Assembly (NCBI GenBank): GCA_023935145.1
Contig: CM043700.1
Location: forward strand, 24,460,001 to 24,524,000
Length of the DNA: 64,000 bases
Direction of reading: 5' to 3'
Source: Bretschneidera sinensis
Lineage: Eukaryota; Streptophyta; Magnoliopsida; Brassicales; Akaniaceae
Of this stretch, positions 34,173 through 44,500 are shown piece after piece. The number at the start of each line of letters is the position of its first letter. The first letter of the stretch is position 1. Position numbers and translations under genes: made by a program. The notes below the pieces were generated by a model. It had not been told where the DNA came from and searched no databases. It worked only from the letters and a program-made list of their open reading frames with translations.

Positions 34173-35341
34173 TATTGTGCAAAAATCTACTTAAATTAAT
34201 AAGCAAATATTTGAACAGTTTTACTTACAAGTGTACAAGGTCAACAAAGTAGTATAGTGTGCAAAATGCGAGATCATCTCCACAAGAATTGGTAAATTTT
34301 ACTTTTAGAATTAGTTTCTTAGTATAAAACGATAGAACTAAATATTGAGTTTGGATTGATAATGATAAAGGCATAGGGACTTGATATCCACCACTAATCA
34401 TGCTACCACAATAAAACAATATGTCATTGCTTTACTCACACTATGAATACCTAATGTTTGTCAACCTAAGGGCATGGTGTATACTCCTTAAGCTATTGAT
34501 TTTCCTAAGCAACGAGTTAGGCATGGTGTATACTCCTGATTTCTCATATTGATTAACCCAAAAACCCGGCGTGAATTTCTTTTATTACTATTGTTGGACT
34601 CGGTCATCCAAATTAATTTAACTAACTAATCCATACCACATGCATATATCGATCAGGCAAACACTTATGAGGAATTTAAATAAAAACAGGCATTAATCAA
34701 GTTAAAAATCACAACATAAATATCACAAAGGCGCCAATACTAAATTATTGAGTAAACATAATTAGGGTTTCAATCAAGCCCTTACTAAGAAGTTAGTTAC
34801 ACATGATTTTGATGTTAAACATCTTCATAAAGTAAAAATAAAGGGAGAAGAATAAGCCCGAAAGTACTACAGATAAGAGTCATCAATTCGTCTCAACAGT
34901 CTCATTTTCTAAAAACAGAAACTAAAACTAAGGAGGATCCTGTTTCTGTGTTTTATAGTCCTATTTATAATGTTTAAGGACATCTAGAAACCCTAATTCA
35001 TAAAAAAAAAAAAAAACTTTCCAAAACAGGCTTTGCCGTTTTACTGCTCGTGTGCGCTCGATCACATGCTGGTGCGCTTAAGTGCAGGTTGCGCTCGAGC
35101 CTTTTTCTTGTGCGTACGAGTGCTGGTGCACTCGATCACACAATTCTATGCTCAATCGCACTATGTATCTGCCAGTTCTTCCAGTTTTTGGTTTTCCAAT
35201 CCAGATAATGCTCCATTTTCTTCAATATCCTAGGAAAACACAGAAAACGCAGAAAAAAATAAAATAGCATGAAATAGCTCAACTAGGAACTTAATAAATA
35301 TAAATTAAGGGGCTTAAATACAACTATTTAATCACTTATCA
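34173..35341 (-). repeat. Athila-like 5' LTR
   Basis: 1,169 bp, matching 26820-28062 with an internal deletion around 34520. The primer-binding site lies just left, so this is the 5' LTR. Confidence 0.88.
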
Positions 35342-36210
35342 ATGTGACCAGGCTTCTTGCAACCGAAACACACAAGAGATTCCCTTTTTGGAGTGGATTC
35401 CCTTGTGTAAGGTTTTTTGCTCTTTTTCAAGAACTTATGAAACCTTTTGGTTATTAAAGCCATCTCACCATCTTCTTCGTTGTTCTCAACCTCTTCTTCT
35501 TTCTCTTCCTCTTTGCTTCTTGTAAAGGCCTTGAGAGCAATCATCTTTTTCTTCTATATTGTATATCAATAATGATCCAAGGAGTGTTTCGACATCAAGT
35601 TTGTCTAGATCATTGGCCTCCATGATGGCCATCTTCTTTGCTTTCCAAGTGGATGGCAAAGACCTTAAGATCTTCCTCGTTAGTTCAAACTCCTCAATGT
35701 TCCTACCAAGAAGCTTTAAGCCGTTAACAATAGTGGTGAAACGTGAGTGCATTTGAGAAATTGTTTCGTTAGGAGACATTTTGAAATATTCATACTCGGA
35801 CACTAGCATATAGATTTTTTATTTTTTAACTTCGCTAGTGCCCTCATATGTAACTTGTAGTTTGTCCCAAATCTTCTTAACCAAAACACATGCATAAACT
35901 TTATTATGCTCAGAAATATCTAAAGCACAATGTAATATACTAGTGGCTCTACTATTTAGAGATATCATTCTACAATCCTCTTCATTAAACTCAGTTTTGA
36001 GTTTAAGCATTGTATGATTGATTTCTCCAATATTTATTTCATTTGCAGGAATTCTAGGTCCTTCCTCAATGACTCTCCATAGATTGTAATCTTGTCATTT
36101 GATAAAGCTTTTCATTCTATTTTTCTAGTAGTTATAGTTGGAGCCATTGAACAAAGGATGCCTAGTATAGGAATGCCCTTCGGTATAGCTATTTGATGCC
36201 ATCGGATCAA
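35342..36210 (-). pseudogene. Copia-2 gag, N-terminal part to zinc knuckle
   Basis: Minus strand. 36010-35819 reads EDCRMISLNSRATSILHCAL and KIWDKLQVTYEGTSEVKK; 35809-35486 reads YEYFKMSPNETISQMHSRFT, then LPSTWKAKKMAIMEANDLDK. This is the UBN2-type gag of copia elements. The CCHC knuckle begins VCFGCKKPGH at about 35375-35345 and is cut by the Athila-like insertion. In-frame stops occur near 35815 and 35540. Confidence 0.87.
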
Positions 36211-36257
36211 CTCAAGGATTTTAAGCCTGAAATTCAGTACGAGGCTTTGATACTAAT

Positions 36258-37331
36258 TGTAAACTAAGATTCAAACCCAAGAGAGGGGTGAACTAGGTTT
36301 TAAAAACTTTTTCTAATTAACTTGCAAGTTTTTAAACAGTTAAATACATAAAGCATATAATCAAATAATATGCTTGAAAATAAAAGAGTTAAGGAAGAGA
36401 ATATGAAAACTCCATTTTATAGTGGTTTGGCAATATTGCATTCCTTCTGACCTTACATCCATTCTCTTCAAGGAACCTCCTTGAAGTAATCCACTAAAAC
36501 TTTAGTCGTACAACTTCATGGGTGTTGCACAAACCTTACAATAATTTCTTCCTCATAGAAGTTACAACTGAAGTGTTTAATCCTAAACACTCTAAGAATT
36601 ACACCAACTCTTTCCCTTTACAATAAATTGGATTGACTGTAAAGTAAATGGTAGAGAGATAGCAATGAATGCTTTTCACAACTATATAATATTTTTCTTT
36701 TAAGAACAAGCTTGAAGAATGGCTTATAATAAAATTTTCAAAGGTTTTGAGAATTAATGAGCTATATGATGAATTGAATGTGTTATCTTCCTTATTTAAA
36801 TGCTCATTGAAGTGGGTTTATATAGCTTTGAATCAATATGGTTGTTTGACATTGACTTGGTAGGTTTGGGGCATTAAATGCTCAAATCTCGCGTCTCAAA
36901 TGGTTGTATTTTTGTACCAGTCGATTGGGTCCATGTACCAGTCGACTGGGTCATAGGACCAGTCGACTGGAAACTTACTGTCCCATATCCCAGTCGACTG
37001 GAATGTTGACCCAATCGACTGGGTTATCTTTCAACCCAGTTTTCATGTTTTCAAATCAGTTTTTTTTTTTTACTTAGAAACTTTTTGTATTATAGTTTTG
37101 TCAAAGTCTTTTGTAAATTGAGCCATAGATCAAGCTAAGTAATTGAATTTAGAGATTTACAGACTGATTCAATTACCTTAGTGCCTATTCTAGATCTTCT
37201 ATCTTCTTTTGGTGTCTGAACGTGTTGAGTTCTTACATCTTGTTTATGAACTGAATGCTTTTACGGCTTAAACAACTGTTAGTGCAATTAGAGTGGTGTT
37301 TTGTCATTATTAAAATCAAATAAGGTCAACA
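36258..37331 (-). repeat. Copia-2 5' LTR
   Basis: 1,074-bp repeat matching 7196-8256. It holds the better-preserved cluster of CCAGTCGACTGG motifs (about 36917-37025). Confidence 0.9.
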
Positions 37332-37336
37332 ATATC

Positions 37337-39635
37337 AATAACTTAAATTTGATAAAATAAGAGATTGTTAAGCATCAGAATGTATTAAAGCTAAAGGTTG
37401 AGCAGTACAATGCTCAACAGAATCAAAAGGTAAATGTTTAAAATTGCCCAACTGACACTTTGAACAAAAACCAGAATATTTTGAAGATAAATAAATATTC
37501 TTGCGAGTTTGTAAAAGAGAAAACACTAGGGGACCTAAATGACCGAGCCTACGATGCCAAATATCATCAGAGACTTGACAAGAGATCAGTGCCAGAGGAG
37601 AGAGAGTGACCGAATTGGGTGGAAGGGGATAAAGATCACCATCACTGGAGGATTTGAGAAGAGTTCTCCACATACTTTTGTCTTTTATAACAACATGAGA
37701 GACATCAAAATTAGCATAACAGTTGTTATCAGAGCATAAATGTTTAACAGAAAGTAAGTTGTGATATAATTGTGGGACATGCAAGACATCTTTAATGTGA
37801 AGAGGTTTAGTGGAGGTGCGTAAGAAAGTAGAACCAACATTATTTATATCAAACAATTGTCCATTACCAACTAAAATTTTAGTTTTTCTAAAATAAGGTG
37901 TAAAGTTAGTAAGTATACCTGACTGAGGAGTCATGTGAGCTGAGGTGACCGTATCAGGGTACCACCGAGTGGCATTAGACTCTCCAAGGGACATTATGGC
38001 AAATTATTTAGGCAAGTCATGGGAAACAACAACATGATTGAACCAGTGAGGACAAGTTAAGACAAGGTGACCGGTAGTGTGACAAATTTGACATGACATA
38101 GAGGAAACTCTAAGATGCGGTCCCAATAAACCTTCATAACTGTAAAAAGAAGTACCAGCAAATCGATTAAATATAGAAGAAAAGTAAGAGGACTGATCAG
38201 TACCTGAACTATTGTGAAAAGAGTCACCATGACCAGTATTGCGGCCATGAACCCGATAACCTAAGCGACCCCTACCACGACCACGAGAAACTCCAGAAGT
38301 GGTGGTGGTTGCAAGGGCTCTAAGAGGTTTAGAAAGCTAAGAAGTGACCCGAAGACACTTCAGGCATTGTTCTTGGAGAAGTAGCTTAGTATGCAAACTA
38401 TCAAAGGTAAGGGTGATGGTGACCGTAGTGATGAAGCTTTCAAACTCGGTAGGTAGACCTACTAATGCATAAGAGATGAAGTCCTTGGTGAAGAGTGGTG
38501 AATTGATGGCAGTAAGAGCATTAATTATGGCTTTGAGGTCTCGAAGATATTGTTCTATAGACTGGTCATTTTTGGTATGTTTGTGAAGCCTTATACGTAG
38601 GTCGAACTCATTTGCATTGGATTGATCAAGATAGTGTTGTTCCAATGCAACCAGATATCTTTAGAGGCACGCAGCATGGACGTTTTGGAGGATATCCGAA
38701 GTAAGAGTAGCATTAATCTAGGAGTGAAGGCACTAGTCCGTATGAATCCAAGTGTGAAAAATAGGGTTAAGGGTGGGGTTGCCAGTACTGGAGAAACAAT
38801 ATTGTGGGGGATAAGAGAAGGTACCATCAACATATCCGATAAGATTATAGCTTATAAGAACGGGGAGAAATTGGGAGCGCCAGAGGATGTAATTATTGTT
38901 ATCAAGTTTAATACTAACGGGGTGTGTGATACTAGGAACAGAAAAAAAAAGAGGGAGATTAAAGAAGGTAGGATGACTCTGTGGGTTAATAGTAGCAGCG
39001 ACGTAGGTAGATTGGGGAATAGTTTGAGTCACAAAGGTTGTAGGTGGAGAGGGACCATGTAGGGACAAATTAGGGGCTGTAATAGGACTAGGGTTTACAG
39101 CGTGGACTATGAGGGATGAGTATATGGTGGGGCCAGGTTGGTAAGTGAGATGGGATGGGATGGAAGAAAGGGTAGGGTCTGGTGTGTGTCAGATAGGTTT
39201 AATATGGATAAGCTGAGTGCGTAGGTTGGGAGCGAGGGTTTTGCTATGGGACTAAACGTGTTGATTGAGGTGGGTAGAGGGACGTTAGGCCGGGTGATGG
39301 CTGTTGGTGATGTGGCGTGCTGGGAAAGGGCTGGGAGGTTGGAGTGCGGTGCGGGGTCAGGTATATGTGTTGAGGCGTGCAGAGAGACATTGGGAAAGTA
39401 AAGGGTTTTCGATGACATGGCATCCTAGGAGAGGGGAAACGTGCTGACGACGGGCAGATGAGTGGAGAATGATGTCATACTGGTGAGTTAAAGCTGAAAG
39501 GGTGTTGACAGTAGCAAAATGATGGATTTCGGTGAGGGGAAATGAAATAGACAAGGGAGCAGTGTTTTACATGGTTTTTAGGGTTGAGAGAGAGAACAAT
39601 GTTTTAGGGTTTAAGATCTTACTGCTCTGATACCA
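37337..39635 (-). pseudogene. Copia-1 gag, protease and integrase N-terminus
   Basis: Minus strand. Gag is seen at about 39070-38340 (HPVSIKLDNNNYILWRSQFL, then NDQSIEQYLRDLKAIINALT). A zinc-knuckle CQICHTTGHLVLTC lies near 38100-38060. The open frame 37994-37368 has a protease with WYPDTVTSAHMT (DTVTS where D[ST]G[AC] is expected), the pre-integrase RRLGHLG and the C-X2-C zinc pair, ending at IHSDA, the first catalytic Asp of integrase. It is cut there by Copia-2. The protease replacement, the frame change near 38650 and stops make it inactive. Confidence 0.87.
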
Positions 39636-39841
39636 TGAAGAGACTTGAAAGAGAAATTAGGTTTATGTTTACTGACTGCATAATGTTGCAGTAGTAGAAG
39701 CTCATATTTATAGGGTATGTGCATCAAAGTGTCCTAATAGGACTAGGATACATCAAAGTATCCTAATAGGATTATGGTTTCCTATTTACAATAGACTAGA
39801 ATTTCCTAATATAATTTACATTAGGAATATATACATTTACA
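39636..39841 (-). repeat. Copia-1 5' LTR with adjoining primer-binding site
   Basis: 206-bp repeat matching 4363-4568. The complement of TGGTATCAGAGC at 39624-39635 touches its left edge. Confidence 0.9.
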
Positions 39842-39846
39842 GTTAT

Positions 39847-40445
39847 GATTTGGTTCACAATAAGTGTTTTGAATTGGCTACCTTATTGCCGCACCAAGAA
39901 ACTCTGGCGAGGGAGGTGTCTCGTGTTCGTTGGTTATAAGAAGGTGACAATAATGCAACCTTCTTCCATGCTTTCATAAAGAGTGCTCCAAGCTAAATTC
40001 AAACTTCGGAATCCCGATGGTTCTTTATGTACAAATAAATCTATGTTGGGCCAAGCTGTAGTGGATTACTTTTCTTCCTCTTGAATTTAGAGGCTAGTTC
40101 TCGAGATTCGATAATTTTTATAGTATTTCGATGTTGGTGAATGAGCCAGATAATGATAAGTGTAGTATTCTTAATGAGGTGGAGATTAAAAAGGTTACTT
40201 GGGATCTTGATTCGGATAGTTCTCTGGGGTTTGGTGGCTTCATGGGTCATTTTTTTCGAGCTTGTTGGTCTATGATCAAGAGGGATGTGGTGAATGATGT
40301 TCAAGAATTTTTTAGAGGGGGCTCTTTGTCAAGAGCATATACTTCTACTCTCATGGCGCTTGTTCCAAAGTCTGACAAGCCTAAATTGTTTTTTGACTTG
40401 CGATCGATCAATCTTTGCAATTTTTTTGAGAGAAATACATAAAAG
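39847..40445 (+). pseudogene. LINE reverse transcriptase N-terminal part (right half of the split LINE)
   Basis: Plus strand continuation of the LINE at 3534-4362: LVHNKCFELATLLPHQETLA and a VRWL-EGDNNATFFHAF stretch with a TAA stop (39860-39990). After frame changes, 40131-40442 reads IKKVTWDLDSDSSLGFGGFM and LSRAYTSTLMALVPKSDKPK, the conserved start of LINE RT. The later RT motifs, including the catalytic Asp pair, are missing, so the LINE is truncated on this side. Confidence 0.83.
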
Positions 40446-40860
40446 TACCTTGTGGTTTGACATTGTTAAACTTTAGTACCAGAGGTTGAGTATCTTGAGA
40501 TTCTATTATACTCAAATAAAGGTCAAATCAATAAAATGATCTCTTTTATCACCAGGCTTCAAGCTGATTTGGTTGTTGTAATGGGTTTTTAGATTTAAGT
40601 TATCAATATCGAACATGATAAAATGAAACTTTATTGAACTTTTTTTTATAAAACTATAAAAGTTAAAATTTTTTTCTTGTTTAAGATTAAGTAATTACGT
40701 TTCAAATTATTTGGTTATTGTAGTATTTTGAAAAGCTTACCTTATGGTTTGACCTTTTATTACATAATACCTAGGCTTAACTTGTGAAACTTCATATATG
40801 TATTTCCCTCGAGGAAAACTTATCAGTAATTTTTTTTTGATCAAAACCATTCAAACGTGG
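40446..40860. other. AT-rich stretch between LINE remnant and HDA15 promoter
   Basis: No gene seen. A short direct repeat, ACCTTGTGGTTTGAC at about 40449 and ACCTTATGGTTTGAC at about 40740, hints at a decayed element. Confidence 0.35.
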
Positions 40861-41519
40861 CTTTTAATTTTCCCATCTGAAAACCCCAAATCGTTTAGCA
40901 GGGGCACGCACGATCTGGTTACTTCCTTTTCTCTGTTCCTCTCCCCGTGACTAGTTGTTCTCTCTTCTAGTTCCTCCTCTTTCTCTCTCCGCAGGCGAAC
41001 CCCCTTCCTGCACCGCGCGACGCCGTGCTTTCAGCGGCCCTCCTCCCTCAGTTCCGGCGTTGCAGCGCCGACAGTGCACAGGGTAAGCTTCCTTCTTCCA
41101 GCTTCTCGTACTTGTATGCCCGTATTTGAAGGAACCCATTGAAATTGAAGACCAACCTTATTTGAAGAGAACTTTATGTGATTTGTTCAAAATAAATGTG
41201 TATTGAGGAACTCAGTCGAAGTTAGGGAACCTCGAAGAAACTATATTGGTCTATTTATTTTGTTTTTAATGTTGAAAAATTTGAAGTTTAAAGTGTAGAA
41301 GATGTTATGGAAGAAAATGTTTTAGTTTGTAGAAGACCCAGTGATAACTATTTCGTTATATTTAGATAATGTACTTTTCTCATTTTCCCTTTTGATTTTT
41401 ATTGCTTCTTTTTAAGTATGTTCACCTTTCCTTGACATCATTTGCCGACGGTTGGAATTTTGATGAAGGAATGATTTTGGCAGAAAATCTCCATATGAGC
41501 TCTGAATTCCGAACACAAT
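40861..41519 (+). promoter_or_regulatory. HDA15 5' region: pyrimidine-rich leader and 5'-UTR intron
   Basis: After AT-rich DNA the sequence becomes CT- and GC-rich (40910-41080), typical of a plant core promoter and leader. CACAGG|GTAAGC at 41082/41083 is a good splice donor, and TTTTGGCAG ending at 41483 is a good acceptor, so a roughly 400-bp intron in the 5' UTR is likely. The start codon at 41520 follows 36 bases after the acceptor. Neither the exact transcription start nor a TATA box could be fixed. Confidence 0.55.
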
Positions 41520-44500
41520 ATGGTTTCAGAAAAGCTTCAAATGAGTCGCCTAACAAATGGGGAGGCTGAGAACAGTCTTCACAAACGAGGTAGCGGAATT
41601 TCATGCCAAGGATTTAAAAGAAGACATGGAAACTTGGGGTTTGATGAAACATCTGCTGCTCATTGTTCTGATGGAAATTGTGGTGAAGAATGTAGGCCAG
41701 GGATATCCAGCAAAGATATGGCTGACAATCTGGATACGAACATGCAGCCTGATGTTGTATCTTTAAGCTTAACACGTGGATGAATTACTCAATTCAAGAT
41801 TGCAATTGTGACTCTGTGTTTTAGGAATTTTGAAAACATTCCATTTACTCTCTGGCCTTCTTCGTATAAAAAGGCAAGGCTGTCGAGAGAAATGACCTTT
41901 TAGGAATTATACAACAACCAAGACTCCTTTGATGATGATGATGATGATGATGACAGTGATTGGGAACCGGTGCAGAAGCATGTGGAGATTATGGAGTGGT
42001 TTTGTACAAACTGTACGATGGTCAACCTTGATGATGTTGTCCATTGTGATGTATGTTTTTATATTTTTATTCTAGTGTCATGACATTACCTTTTATATTT
42101 TTGCTTTTCTTTCCCCACTTTTTCTTCTGTCCATTTTATCTTATGCATTTCTGACATAAATCTGGATTTACAGCTATCTGTGTCAATTAAGAAAATCTTT
42201 TAGTCTGTGGATGATTTTATGAATTTCCTTCATGCAGGTATGTGCGGAACATAAAGAATCTGGTATCGTGAGGAGGGATTCTTTGCATCTTCTGTTTTAC
42301 AAGTACAGGTGTTACTGAGGTTGAATCTGAACTTGAAGGGAAACACAAAGGTCTTACTGAGGTTTAGTAATTGTTTTTTATTAATATGGTAGCCATTGTT
42401 GTGTAAAAATTTCTGTTAAGATATTTTCTGTATGAGGCGCTTCATTTCATGGCCAAAGCTTAATAAATGCCCTACATTGGTTTTCTTTTTTCTTGGGGAG
42501 GGTGGGTGGGAATGATAAGTGATGAAATTTCTGTCTCATCAAGTTGATAAATGATTCTGGGTTCAGTACATGAAGTGCCAAAGTTACTATTTTCAAGTTT
42601 GTCAATAAATAAATGGGTATTTGTGGGGTAGATATGCTGGAAACCTTGTTAAGTTGTAGAAGACATTAAGTAGTTTTAGAAGATATGCTGGAATAATCTT
42701 TATCATTCAACATTTGTTCATGATATCGATTTAATTGCATTGAAGTTGCTATTTTATAATCCATCTACACGGCTGCTATAGTTTGACATGTAGATAAAGA
42801 CTAAACATTTATAATTCTTAGTTTCTCATCTTTTTCTTTTCCCAAAACATTACTCTCCCTATCAACAGCATCTTATCAGTGCCTCCTATGATTGCAGTTT
42901 CTATGTTTTTATTAAACGATGACAACCCGTACCGAAACTGGGACAATTCCCAAGGGGAGAGGTGGACCCATTGGGCTAAGCTCACAGTCACAAAGTAGTT
43001 GCTCTTATGTGATAAATATAGATGAAATTATCACGATGTGTGGATGCATGGTTGAAATTCTTGGCCTTCATACACTGTTTGCAATTTCAATGTCCTAAGT
43101 GAAAGCTATCAAAGAATAATGAAATGTGAAATCACTCCCATACTGTTTTCCATTGAATACTTAAAAGTTTATGTTCCTAGGCCTTTCAAACTGTTGACAG
43201 AAACATCTCAACTCCAATTTATGATTAGCTTTAATTTGAATACTTCTAATCTGGGTGTAAAATTGCAATATGTTTTAGAGGCACCTCTGAGAATGGGAAT
43301 TGGAATTTCGATCTCCAATTTTGATTTCTATGATACATTGTATCCTAAACCCATACCTTGAAAGTGCTAATATTTTTGAGTATTGATGGTGGTAACATCT
43401 TTTTTGGTTTTGTTTTGCATTCATGCATGCGGTGTTCCCACAGCCCTAATCATTTTGTCTTTCTCAATGCATGCTTGCTCTCAGGAAATTCAGCCTCAAA
43501 CTGTTCCACGGCAGTAGATTTTGATGAGAGATTGCTGATACACTCAGAAGTATGTCTCCTTTGTTCTTCATATTGTCTTAGAATTTTCTACTTGGAGTTA
43601 CAGTTCTTTTGGATAATGTCTTTTCATGCATTGATATATTTGTAGCTTCATTCTTTGCATTTTTTTTTATGGAAATTTATATTTGAATCCCATAATATTT
43701 TACCAGCGCCTTTATTTCTTGTTAAATGATTATTCATGACAAGTAAATTGCCAATTTTGCATATAGTGATAATATCCATCAGGTTTGATGATTTTGTGGG
43801 CTAATAGTATAACACAACACAACATAATTGATAAAAATCATCATATATATTGAGAGAATGCTAAATAATTTAGTAGAATTATTTGACTTAAGAACAAACC
43901 TAGAATAGTTCACATATTATGATCAAAATGTGCTATAAAATATTTTGATAATGTATAAGTATAGTAATTGCAATCTGTCTGTCTAGGTATTCTCATGTCA
44001 TTTGGTTGGGTGCTGCCATTTCTTTTTTGATCAGATCATAAAAATGTATCCACTGAAACAACCCAAACAATTAGTTCTGTAGCCTCTTTTCTATGCAGCA
44101 TATTCACAGTTTGGGTCTTGATGTGCTATGATATTTTTCTAATTTCTACTCATAATATTTATCTGTCTTGTCTATAACATTAGTTCAAAGAGCTTCTGGA
44201 AATTTATGTGGTACTTTGCATTCTTATTTTTGGTGGTTGCTTGCTGAAGTAGGTTGAAACGAATTCACATCCACATCCAGAAAGACTGGATCGTCTTCGA
44301 GCTATTGCTGCTAGCCTTGCTACTGCTGGTACTTTTCTTTTGTCTTTTTTTTATAAGCAAAATTGTATTGAAAGCACCAAGACCGTGCAGCTCAAAGCCA
44401 AAGGCTAATTACAAGAAAGAAGCTCCACAAAATCTAAAATCTCTACCTCATTTACAAAAAAATTCCCTTTTAACCAAAAAAATAAGGGTACTTTCCTTTT

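Larger units (their letters stand above)
26820..35341 (-). mobile_element. Athila-like Ty3/gypsy element, defective (no RT or integrase)
   Basis: LTRs lie at 26820-28062 and 34173-35341, ending CACTTATCA. The target duplication is ATGCG (26815-26819) and ATGTG (35342-35346), inside the gag zinc knuckle of Copia-2. The primer-binding site next to the right LTR reads TGGCACCGTTGTTGGGGA on the minus strand (about 34165-34150), close to the Athila/Tat type. A purine tract (minus AAGTTTGGGGGTG) adjoins the left LTR. Gag (33720-32450) and protease (32434-31709) are followed by a short pol stub and then an accessory ORF (30545-29443); RT, RNase H and integrase are missing. Confidence 0.88.
7196..37331 (-). 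mobile_element. Copia-2: large Ty1/copia (Sirevirus-like) element, 30.1 kb with nested insertions
   Basis: LTRs of about 1.06-1.07 kb lie at 7196-8256 and 36258-37331 (TGTAAAC...CAACA / TTAACA). The 5-bp target duplication ATATC is exact at 7191-7195 and 37332-37336. A primer-site-like GCTTTGATACTAA precedes the right LTR, and a purine tract (minus-strand AAATGGGGAGAT) adjoins the left LTR, so it reads right to left. Order: gag (36210-35347 and 26814-25600), protease and integrase (25590-24190), RT (24190-23408 and 14186-13760), RNase H (to about 13150), then an accessory ORF (12667-11039). The extra ORF after pol, the long gag linker and palindromic LTR repeats recall Sireviruses; the clade is inference. 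Confidence 0.9.
4363..39841 (-). mobile_element. Copia-1: Ty1/copia retrotransposon, 35.5 kb with nested insertions
   Basis: LTRs of 206 bp lie at 4363-4568 and 39636-39841, both starting TGAAGAGACTT and ending TTTACA. The 5-bp target duplication is GTTAC (4358-4362) and GTTAT (39842-39846). A primer-binding site for initiator-type tRNA-Met (TGGTATCAGAGC on the minus strand, 39635-39624) touches the right LTR, so the element reads right to left. Gag, protease and the integrase zinc region lie at 37337-39635; the rest of integrase, RT and RNase H lie at 4576-7190. That order (gag-PR-IN-RT-RH) is diagnostic of copia. It is interrupted in integrase by Copia-2. By eye the LTRs differ at more than a dozen positions, so the insertion is not recent. 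Confidence 0.92.

Noticed and set aside
40951..41139. Arg/Gly-rich minus-strand frame
   Set aside because: It is the opposite strand of the pyrimidine- and GC-rich HDA15 leader.
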